Assembly: GCA_028821035.1 (NCBI GenBank)
Contig: JAPPHP010000018.1
Span: 1 to 7,418, forward strand
Length of the DNA: 7,418 bases
Reading direction: 5' to 3'
Source of the DNA: Gammaproteobacteria bacterium
GTDB taxonomy: Bacteria; Pseudomonadota; Gammaproteobacteria; Pseudomonadales; Azotimanducaceae
Below are positions 1 through 5,820 of the stretch, piece after piece; position 1 is the stretch's first letter, and the number at the start of each line of letters is the position of its first letter. The notes beneath the pieces are model-generated. The model made no database searches, was not told where the DNA came from, and saw only the letters and a list, made by a program, of their open reading frames with translations. A program made the position numbers and the translations under genes.

Positions 1-825
1 CTGCTCGCCGGCTACATCGGGCACGAGTACGGCTGGCGCACGGCGTTCATCGTGCTCGGGTTGCCCGGCGTGGCCTTCGCCCTGCTGGTCCGCTACACCG
101 TCGCCGAGCCGCCGCCGCGCGGGCGCGTCGAGAGCCTGGACTCGCCGCTGCGCAGCGGGTCCATGTGGCAGGCCACGCGGCACCTGTTCGAGGGACGCGC
201 GTTCCGCCACCTGATGATCGCGGTGGGCATCCTCTGGTTCAGCAACGTGGGGGCGGGCCAGTGGCACGCTCCGTTCCTGCAGCGTTCCCATAACCTCTCC
301 CTGAAGGAAGTCGGTTTCCTGCTGAGCCTGCTGAGCATCCCGAACCTGATCGCGGTCATGGTCGGGGGGCTCATCGCGGACCGGCTGTCGAGACGCAACC
401 CCGCCTGGCAGGTGTACGTCCCCCTCCTCGGGACGCTGATCTCCATTCCCTTCCTGCTGGGCTTCTACCTGGCGCCGACGTGGCAACTCGCCTTCGCCTC
501 GGCGGTCCTCGCGATGCTGGCGGCGGGCGTCTTCGCGGGCGTTCTGCTCGCGGCCGTGCAGGGCCTCGTCGGTCCGCATGCCCGAGCCCTGGCCGGCGCG
601 ATCCTGATGTTCTCCTCCAACCTGATCGGCGTCGGGCTCGGACCGTTCGCCGTCGGTGCGCTGTCGGACCTGCTCGCGCCGGCGTTCGGCGACGAGTCCC
701 TTCGGTGGGCGCTGGTGGTGATGAAGGCGCTGCCGCTGCTGGCGGTCTGGCACATGTGGCTGGCGGCTCGCGTATTCACCGAGGAGCTGCGGGAAGCGCC
801 GCCTACCGCGGCTGCCCAGCCGTGA
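1..825 (+). CDS. MFS transporter, C-terminal part (5' end outside window)
   Basis: This is the C-terminal 274 residues of a major facilitator superfamily permease; the frame is already open at base 1, so the start lies upstream. The first residues, around G-W-R-T-A-F and then L-G-L-P-G, match the end of an MFS N-terminal half, where a G-W-R-x-x-F segment precedes transmembrane helix 6. A polar loop with P-P-P-R-G follows, and then about six hydrophobic helices. G-G-L-I-A-D-R-L-S-R-R, near residues 122-132, is the MFS loop motif G-x-x-x-D-R-x-x-R-R repeated in the second half. It is an inner-membrane secondary transporter; its substrate cannot be inferred from what is visible. Its TGA overlaps the GTG start of modA (GTGA), suggesting coupled translation with the molybdate importer. 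Family call firm, role unknown. Confidence 0.88.
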   Translation: MLAGYIGHEYGWRTAFIVLGLPGVAFALLVRYTVAEPPPRGRVESLDSPLRSGSMWQATRHLFEGRAFRHLMIAVGILWFSNVGAGQWHAPFLQRSHNLSLKEVGFLLSLLSIPNLIAVMVGGLIADRLSRRNPAWQVYVPLLGTLISIPFLLGFYLAPTWQLAFASAVLAMLAAGVFAGVLLAAVQGLVGPHARALAGAILMFSSNLIGVGLGPFAVGALSDLLAPAFGDESLRWALVVMKALPLLAVWHMWLAARVFTEELREAPPTAAAQP

Positions 826-1604
826 CCAGGCGTACGGCCATCTTCTTTGTAGCGCTGTCGTTGGCGGCCGCGCCGGCGGTTGCCGCGGAGGCCCTGGTCG
901 CCGTGGCAGCCAACTTCGCCGGCGCGATGACAGAACTCGAAGCGGCCTTCGAGCGCGGTGGTACGCACCGCCTCCGGGTGTCCACGGGCGCAACCGGCAC
1001 GCTCTATGCCCAGGCGACCCACGGCGCGCCTTACGACATCCTGATGGCGGCAGACCGCGTCCGGCCGGAACGACTGGAGACGGTCGGCCTCGCGGTACCC
1101 GGTTCGCGACGCACGTACGCCGTCGGCCGCCTCGTGCTCTGGAGCGCGGAGCCGAACCGCGTCTCAGAGAACGGAGTCGATACGCTGCGTGCCGGAGATT
1201 TCCGCAGACTCGCCATCGCCAACCCCGAACTGGCCCCCTACGGCTCGGCGGCGCGCGACGTATTGCGAGGACTCGGTCTCTACGATCCGCTCCGAGACCG
1301 CATCGTCATGGGGGAGAACATCGGCCAGGCGCACGCGATGGTGGCCACCGGGAGCGCGGAACTCGGCTTCGTGGCGCTTTCCCAGCTAACCGGGCCCGAC
1401 GGGGAGCCTGCCGGCAGCCGTTGGCCGGTACCCGAGACGCTGCATGCGCCCATACGACAGGACCTGGTGCTACTGCACCGCGGCACGGCGAACGCCGCCG
1501 CGCGCGCCTTTCTCGACTTTCTGGAAACGGCGGCCGCGCGCCGCATCCTGGTGGCCGCCGGCTACCGCGTGCCACCGGTTCGGCCAAGCGGGGACGCGCG
1601 CTGA
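822..1604 (+). CDS. modA: Molybdate ABC transporter, periplasmic substrate-binding protein ModA
   Basis: A 260-residue periplasmic binding protein that captures molybdate (possibly tungstate) and delivers it to ModB. A signal peptide is clear: R3-R4, a hydrophobic core through about residue 17, then A-V-A-A with probable cleavage after A22. The mature protein begins with A-V-A-A-N-F (N31), and a second ligand loop is V-S-T-G-A-T-G (S54-T58). Further family blocks are A-P-Y-D-I-L-M-A-A-D, N-P-E-L-A-P-Y-G, and G-E-N-I-G-Q-A with G-S-A-E-L-G-F-V-A-L. The Asn in the first loop resembles Azotobacter-type ModA rather than the E. coli form, which has Ser there (from memory of the family). The GTG at 822 was chosen because it puts the signal peptide at the very N-terminus and overlaps the MFS stop. 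No strong Shine-Dalgarno precedes it, consistent with translational coupling. Length is normal for ModA. Confidence 0.93.
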   Translation: MTRRTAIFFVALSLAAAPAVAAEALVAVAANFAGAMTELEAAFERGGTHRLRVSTGATGTLYAQATHGAPYDILMAADRVRPERLETVGLAVPGSRRTYAVGRLVLWSAEPNRVSENGVDTLRAGDFRRLAIANPELAPYGSAARDVLRGLGLYDPLRDRIVMGENIGQAHAMVATGSAELGFVALSQLTGPDGEPAGSRWPVPETLHAPIRQDLVLLHRGTANAAARAFLDFLETAAARRILVAAGYRVPPVRPSGDAR

Positions 1605-2272
1605 TGGAACCGGGCGCCATCGGGTTGACGCTGCACCTGGCCGCGGTCACCACCCTGGTCCTCCTGCTCCTGGGAACCCCGTTGGCGTGGTGGCTGGCGA
1701 CGACGCGCAGCGTCCTGCGGCCCGCGGTGGAAGCCCTGACCGCCCTGCCGCTGGTCCTGCCGCCTACCGTGCTCGGGTTCTACCTCCTGATCCTGCTCAA
1801 TCCGACGGCGCCGATCGGCGCGTTCTGGGTCGAAGTGACCGGCACGACGCTGACGTTCTCTTTCGCGGGGCTCGTCGTGGGTTCGGTGATCTACTCGCTC
1901 CCGTTCATGGTGCAGCCGCTCCACGGCGCGTTCGCCGCGGTAGGGCGGGGGCCGCTCGAAGCCGCCGCGAGTCTCCGCGCGCGCCCCCTGGACGCCTTTT
2001 TCACCGTGGCCGTACCGCTTTCCGTGCGCGGGTTCGTGACCGCCTGCGTCCTGACGTTCGCGCACACGGTGGGCGAGTTCGGGGTCGTACTGATGATCGG
2101 CGGCAACATCCCCGGCGAGACCCGCGTGGTCTCCATCGCCATCTACGAGCACGTGGAGACCCTGCGCTACGCCGACGCCCACCTCCTTTCCGCGGCGCTG
2201 CTCGGCTTCTCCTTCCTCGTCCTGCTCGCCGTGTACGGCATGAACCGACGGTTCCCCGTCCGTGCCTTCTGA
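1604..2272 (+). CDS. modB: Molybdate ABC transporter permease ModB
   Basis: A 222-residue inner-membrane permease forming the molybdate channel, expected as a homodimer with two ModC subunits. About five hydrophobic segments are visible: residues 8-32, 41-65, 83-106, 134-160 and 196-215. L-P-L-V-L-P-P-T-V-L-G-F-Y near residues 48-60 is a strong ModB signature. The cytoplasmic EAA coupling loop lies at E119-P138, and H-T-V-G-E-F-G-V-V-L-M-I-G-G-N-I-P-G-x-T follows near residues 155-174, also characteristic. In the EAA loop the usually conserved Gly after E-A-A-x-x-L is Arg (R125). The ATG at 1604 overlaps the modA TGA by one base, with GGGGA upstream as a modest Shine-Dalgarno. Length is typical of ModB. 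Confidence 0.93.
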   Translation: MEPGAIGLTLHLAAVTTLVLLLLGTPLAWWLATTRSVLRPAVEALTALPLVLPPTVLGFYLLILLNPTAPIGAFWVEVTGTTLTFSFAGLVVGSVIYSLPFMVQPLHGAFAAVGRGPLEAAASLRARPLDAFFTVAVPLSVRGFVTACVLTFAHTVGEFGVVLMIGGNIPGETRVVSIAIYEHVETLRYADAHLLSAALLGFSFLVLLAVYGMNRRFPVRAF

Positions 2273-3347
2273 CCTCGACATCGACCTGTCCGTCGCCCTC
2301 GGCGACTTCCGGCTCGACGTGGCCGAGCGCCTCCCGTTCGCGGGCATCACGGGCGTGTTCGGACCGAGCGCGAGCGGCAAGAGCACACTGCTACGGGCGC
2401 TCGCGGGGTTCGAGTCGGCCCGGGGCCACATCGTCGTGGCCGGGGAGACCTGGCTCGACACTGCGCGCCGCATCGCGGTACCGCCCTTCCGCCGGCGGGT
2501 CGGCTTCCTGTTCCAGGACGCGCGCCTGTTCGCGCATCTCGACGTGGCCGGCAACCTGGGCTACGCGGCGCGGCGCGCCGGCGACGCGGATCCGGCGATC
2601 TCGTTCGACGACGTAGTCGGGGCCTTCGACCTCGAACCGCTGCTCCGGCGAAGCGTGGACGCCCTTTCCGGGGGAGAACGACAGCGCGTCGCCCTGGCCC
2701 GCACGCTGCTGACGCGACCGACGCTGCTCCTCCTCGACGAACCCCTGGCGGCGCTCGATCTCTACCGCAAGGCCGAAATCCTGCCGTATCTCGAGTCGGT
2801 GTCGTCGCGGTTCCACATCCCGACGCTTTATGTGAGCCATGCCATCGAGGAGGTCGGGCGCCTCGCCGATCGTACGCTGGTGCTGACGGATGGCCGCGTG
2901 CGGGCATTCGGGCCGACTCCAGCCGTCCTGGAGCGCCTCGACGTCCAGTCCATCGCCGGACCGCTGGAGGCGAGCGTGGTGATCGAGGCGCGGGTCACGG
3001 GGCACGACACCGGTTACCGGCTCACGCGACTCGATGTCGGGGGCGAGACCATCTCGCTCCCGGACGTCGCCCATCTCGACATCGGCGCTACCGCACGCCT
3101 GCGCGTCCGCGCCCGCGACGTGGCCGTCGCCACGGCACGGCCAAGCGCGCTCAGCATCCGCAATGTCCTGGAAGGCATCGTGGCGGAGCTGGTCGCCGAT
3201 CCCGATTCGCCGTTCGCCGAGGTGCTGGTCGAGGTCGGCGGGCAGCACCTGCGCGCACGCATCACCCGCGCGGCGGCCGACGAGTTGGCGCTCGAAGAGG
3301 GCCAGCGCGTCTACGCACTCGTCAAGAGCGTGAGCCTCGACGGGTGA
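2262..3347 (+). CDS. modC: Molybdate ABC transporter ATP-binding protein ModC
   Basis: A 361-residue cytoplasmic ATPase that powers molybdate import through ModB. All ABC motifs are present: Walker A G-P-S-A-S-G-K-S-T at 34-42, Q-loop Q85, signature L-S-G-G-E-R-Q at 135-141, Walker B ending L-L-L-L-D-E-P at 155-161, D-loop around L165-D166 and switch His H193 (Y-V-S-H-A). The C-terminal third, from about residue 293 to the end, resembles a TOBE/Mop oxyanion-binding domain, which distinguishes ModC from generic ABC ATPases and may give feedback by bound molybdate. The GTG at 2262 overlaps the last 11 bases of modB; no other ATG, GTG or TTG lies close by, and this start gives the usual ModC N-terminus. 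There is no clear Shine-Dalgarno, so initiation probably depends on coupling to modB. Length fits the family. Confidence 0.93.
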   Translation: MPSDLDIDLSVALGDFRLDVAERLPFAGITGVFGPSASGKSTLLRALAGFESARGHIVVAGETWLDTARRIAVPPFRRRVGFLFQDARLFAHLDVAGNLGYAARRAGDADPAISFDDVVGAFDLEPLLRRSVDALSGGERQRVALARTLLTRPTLLLLDEPLAALDLYRKAEILPYLESVSSRFHIPTLYVSHAIEEVGRLADRTLVLTDGRVRAFGPTPAVLERLDVQSIAGPLEASVVIEARVTGHDTGYRLTRLDVGGETISLPDVAHLDIGATARLRVRARDVAVATARPSALSIRNVLEGIVAELVADPDSPFAEVLVEVGGQHLRARITRAAADELALEEGQRVYALVKSVSLDG

Positions 3348-3358
3348 CGCCGTAGAAT
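3330..3358 (+). promoter_or_regulatory. Possible sigma70-type promoter for the rhodanese gene
   Basis: A TAGAAT box at 3353-3358 matches the -10 consensus at five of six positions. At a 17-base spacing, 3330-3335 reads GTGAGC, matching TTGACA at only three positions. It lies at the end of modC, 27 bases before the rhodanese ATG. A short GTGAC/GTCAC inverted repeat (3344-3348 and 3369-3373) flanks the box but is too short to be meaningful alone. This is inference from sequence resemblance only. Confidence 0.35.
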
Positions 3359-3385
3359 CCGTTCCGCTGTCACGACGGGGGCGCC

Positions 3386-3811
3386 ATGGCCATCAAGAGC
3401 ATCTTCGCCGCGGTGGAGGCGGTGAAACAAGACATCGAGAACCTCTCGGTCGAGGAACTCAAGGCGGAACTTGCCGCGGGCGAAGACCTCCTGCTGCTGG
3501 ACATTCGCGAAATCCAGGAGCAGGTGGACCTCGGCACGATTCCCGGCGCGCGGCACGCCCCGCGCGGCATGCTCGAGTTCTGGGCCGACCCGGGGAGTCC
3601 CTACTACCGGGACTGGTTCCAGGAAGATCGCCGCACCGTGCTCTTCTGCGCCGCGGGCGGGCGCTCGGCCCTCGCCGTGGCCGCGCTCGCAGACATGGGG
3701 TTCAGCAACGTCGCCCACCTCGAATCGGGATTCGGGGGCTGGCGCGACGCCGGTGAAGAGGTCGAGGACACAAGCGCCACGAGCCGTTGGGTGCGGCGCG
3801 AGAAACCCTGA
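3386..3811 (+). CDS. Single-domain rhodanese-like protein
   Basis: A 141-residue protein with one rhodanese (sulfurtransferase) domain and an N-terminal helical extension of about 20 residues. Domain landmarks are L-L-L-L-D-I-R-E at about 35-42, I-P-G-A-R-H-A-P-R-G at 52-61 and the active loop C88-A-A-G-G-R93-S. Cys88 would carry the persulfide, and the six-residue loop ending in Arg is typical of sulfur-transferring rhodaneses. The C-terminal block H-L-E-S-G-F-G-G-W closes the fold. The R-G-M-L-E-F-W segment places it in a recognisable subgroup of small stand-alone rhodaneses whose physiological sulfur donor and acceptor are not known to me. There is no signal peptide, so it is probably cytoplasmic. 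A weak GGGGG lies four bases before the ATG. It sits 38 bases after modC and 43 before the amidohydrolase; a link to molybdenum cofactor sulfuration is conceivable but unsupported. Confidence 0.9.
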   Translation: MAIKSIFAAVEAVKQDIENLSVEELKAELAAGEDLLLLDIREIQEQVDLGTIPGARHAPRGMLEFWADPGSPYYRDWFQEDRRTVLFCAAGGRSALAVAALADMGFSNVAHLESGFGGWRDAGEEVEDTSATSRWVRREKP

Positions 3812-3825
3812 GCCCTTATCATTCA

Positions 3826-3850
3826 GACGCTACGCGTCATCCGGGGAGGA
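3826..3850 (+). promoter_or_regulatory. Leader of the amidohydrolase: small stem and strong ribosome binding site
   Basis: GGGGAGGA at 3843-3850 is a strong Shine-Dalgarno sequence four bases before the ATG at 3855, and it decides that start over the much longer open frame upstream. Just before it, GACGC-TAC-GCGTC (3826-3838) forms a perfect five-base-pair stem with a three-base loop. TATCAT at 3817-3822 resembles a -10 box, but no acceptable -35 is found at normal spacing. The Shine-Dalgarno is sound; any regulatory role for the stem is speculation. Confidence 0.6.
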
Positions 3851-3854
3851 CACC

Positions 3855-5525
3855 ATGGCCCATGATCTCGTCATTCGTGGCGGCAACGTCGTCGACGGAA
3901 CCGGGACACCGCCCTACGAGGCGGACATCGCGATCGACGGCGACCGCATCGTGGAGATCGGCACGGTGGCCCAGACAGGAAAGGAAGAGATCTCCGCCCG
4001 CGGACTGGCCGTCTCTCCGGGTTTCATCGACCTGCACACGCACCTCGACGCCCAGATCGGCTGGGATCCGCAGGTCACCTCCGTCTCCTGGCACGGCGTC
4101 ACCACGGCGCTCCTCGGCAACTGCGGCGTCACCTTCGCGCCCTGCAAGGCATCCGACCGCGAGTTCCTGGCCGGCATGATGGAAACGGTGGAGGACATTC
4201 CCAAGAACGCAATCCTGCACGGCCTGCCGTGGAACTGGGAATCGTATGGCGGCTACCTGGACGCCCTCGAGCAGCTCGGCCCGTCGATCAACATCGCCGG
4301 CCTCGTCGGCCACTGCGCTATCCGCTTCTATGTCATGGGCGAGCGGGCCGTGGAAGAGCCGGCCACCGAGGACGAGATCCGGCAGATCGCCGAACTGGCC
4401 GGCCGGTCCGTCGCGGAAGGGGCGGTGGGCTTTTCGACGAACCGGCTGCCACAACACGTGCTGCCCGACGGGCGCTCGATCCCCGGCACCTTCGCGGACC
4501 GCGACGAACTGCGCGCCGTGGCGCGCGCGGTCGGCGCCCGGGGCGGCATCATGCAGACCGTGTCCGATTTCCGGGAGTTCGACGAAGAACTGGACCTCAT
4601 CGCGGACGAAGCGCGCATGGCGCGTGGGGCCCTGTTCAGCTCCGCCGTCGAACTTGGCCACGAGCGCCTGAACGAGCGCGTGATGCAGATGCGGGCCGAG
4701 GGCCTCAACGTCACGTCCGTGACAGTGCCCCGCAGCGGCGGTGGGGTCGGCGGCCTCTCGACGGACAGGTTCTTCCCCGCCCGCGTCCCGGTCCAGTCCT
4801 GGGACGCGTTACGCGATCTTGACCCGGATGCGCGGCTGGCCGCCATCCGCGACCCGGACACCCGCCAGCGCATCGTCGACGAGGTCAAGAAGCTCGACGA
4901 CGACGCGGCCGAACAGGCGCGGCGCTGGTTCTACCTCGGGGACGGCGCGCGCCCCCATTACACGCGGGGGCTGAACGAGAGCCTGCACCACCTTGCCCAG
5001 GCCGCCGGCGAACATCCGGTGGAGACGTTCCTGCGCATCACCGACGAGACCGACGGCCGGGCGCTGTTCCACATGCGCGGCTTCAACGTGGACCTCGAAG
5101 CCCTCGAGCAGCTCATCCAGACCGAGTGGGCCATGCCGGGTCTCGGCGACGCCGGCGCACACGTCAGCCAGATGATCGACTCCGGGTGGTCCACGTTCAT
5201 CCTGTCGCACTGGCACCGCGACACCGGCGTCTACACCCTCGAGGAGGCGGTGCGGCGCATGACTTCCGTGCCGGCCGGCGTGCTGGGCATCGCCGATCGC
5301 GGCGTGCTGGCCGTCGGCAAGCGGGCCGACCTCAACGTGTTCGACATCGACGCGGTCGAGGAACGCATGCCCGAGATCGTGCACGACTTCCCCTTCGGCG
5401 CGCCGCGCTTCATCCAGCGCGCCGCCGGGTATCACGCCACCGTCTGCAACGGCGAGGTCGTGCTGCGGGACGACGAGCTTACGGAGGCCAGGGCGGGTCG
5501 CGTTCTGCGCAACCGCGCTCCCTGA
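3855..5525 (+). CDS. Amidohydrolase, N-acyl-D-amino-acid deacylase family
   Basis: A 556-residue metal-dependent hydrolase of the amidohydrolase superfamily, related to D-aminoacylases that remove acyl groups from N-acyl-D-amino acids. The N-terminal beta segment (D-L-V-I-R-G-G-N-V-V-D-G-T-G) is followed by the metal motif H61-T-H63-L-D65 after S-P-G-F-I-D. C90 in G-N-C-G-V matches the metal-bridging Cys of D-aminoacylase, G-H-C at 152-154 is a family block, and D432 in G-L-G-D-A-G-A-H is the expected catalytic Asp. However, where characterised enzymes carry two more histidines (as I recall, H220 and H250 of the Alcaligenes enzyme), this protein reads I-M-Q234-T and F-S-S263-A. The true substrate is therefore uncertain. 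It is longer than typical D-aminoacylases (roughly 480-500 residues). There is no signal peptide, so it is probably cytoplasmic. It follows the rhodanese on the same strand and may be co-transcribed with it. Confidence 0.85.
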   Translation: MAHDLVIRGGNVVDGTGTPPYEADIAIDGDRIVEIGTVAQTGKEEISARGLAVSPGFIDLHTHLDAQIGWDPQVTSVSWHGVTTALLGNCGVTFAPCKASDREFLAGMMETVEDIPKNAILHGLPWNWESYGGYLDALEQLGPSINIAGLVGHCAIRFYVMGERAVEEPATEDEIRQIAELAGRSVAEGAVGFSTNRLPQHVLPDGRSIPGTFADRDELRAVARAVGARGGIMQTVSDFREFDEELDLIADEARMARGALFSSAVELGHERLNERVMQMRAEGLNVTSVTVPRSGGGVGGLSTDRFFPARVPVQSWDALRDLDPDARLAAIRDPDTRQRIVDEVKKLDDDAAEQARRWFYLGDGARPHYTRGLNESLHHLAQAAGEHPVETFLRITDETDGRALFHMRGFNVDLEALEQLIQTEWAMPGLGDAGAHVSQMIDSGWSTFILSHWHRDTGVYTLEEAVRRMTSVPAGVLGIADRGVLAVGKRADLNVFDIDAVEERMPEIVHDFPFGAPRFIQRAAGYHATVCNGEVVLRDDELTEARAGRVLRNRAP

Positions 5526-5558
5526 CGGTCGCGGCGCCGGGACGAGGCGGAGCGTCAG
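5522..5558. terminator. Weak inverted repeat between convergent genes
   Basis: CTGACG (5522-5527) and CGTCAG (5553-5558) form a six-base inverted repeat; the left arm contains the TGA of the amidohydrolase and the right arm contains the TGA of the opposing helix-turn-helix gene. The 25-base interior is GC-rich and includes the palindrome CGGCGCCG. There is no T-tract on either strand, so this is at best a weak bidirectional terminator and could be chance. Confidence 0.2.
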
Positions 5559-5803
5559 CGCCCGCTCTGAACGAGGCCCACAGTATGCCGCGAGCCGGTC
5601 GCTTCGGCATCGCGACGGAGCGTCGCGAACGACGGCGACACTCGCCCGCCCTCCAGGCGTGCTACCGCGGACTGGGTCGTCCCGAGCCGTTGGGCGAGTT
5701 CCGCCTGCGTGAGCTGCGCCGCCGTGCGGGCGCGCACCAGCGCTTCGATGAGCGCGTACTTTGGTCGGTGCGAGCGTGCGAACGCGATGCCGGGCCTGCA
5801 CAT
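5555..5803 (-). CDS. XRE-family helix-turn-helix protein, HigA-like (solitary antitoxin-type)
   Basis: An 82-residue putative DNA-binding protein. From about residue 15 it reads as an XRE/Cro-type helix-turn-helix: Y-A-L-I-E-A-L-V-R-A-R-T, then helix two T-Q-A-E-L-A-Q-R-L-G (32-41), recognition helix T-Q-S-A-V-A-R-L-E-G-G (43-53), and S-P-S-F-A-T-L-R-R-D-A-E-A-T-G. The L-T-Q-A-E-L-A and G-T-T-Q-S-A-V-A-R-L-E blocks are typical of HigA-type antitoxins and their solitary relatives. In those operons the RelE/HigB-like toxin normally lies just upstream; here the upstream same-strand gene is the broken serine hydrolase, ending 17 bases before the ATG, and no toxin is seen. The N-terminus is shorter than the usual antitoxin (about 95-110 residues). 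The ATG at 5803 is the first usable in-frame start after the hydrolase; its Shine-Dalgarno is poor, which may mean coupling. Confidence 0.75.
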   Translation of the reverse strand: MCRPGIAFARSHRPKYALIEALVRARTAAQLTQAELAQRLGTTQSAVARLEGGRVSPSFATLRRDAEATGSRHTVGLVQSGR

Positions 5804-5820
5804 CCCATCGCTGTCGCGGA

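Noticed and set aside
1562..2554. Long minus-strand open frame opposite modB and modC
   Set aside because: Its protein is dominated by Arg, Gly, Gln and Pro with no recognisable fold, as expected for an antisense shadow in GC-rich DNA; the plus strand encodes unmistakable ModB and ModC.
1444..2616. Long plus-strand open frame overlapping modA, modB and modC in another frame
   Set aside because: It is Arg-, Pro- and Ala-rich with no domain, and it overlaps three well-supported genes.
3348..3385. Molybdenum cofactor riboswitch or ModE site between modC and the rhodanese gene
   Set aside because: The gap is only 38 bases with no extended structure or ModE-like palindrome; any such element would be expected upstream of the operon, outside the window.
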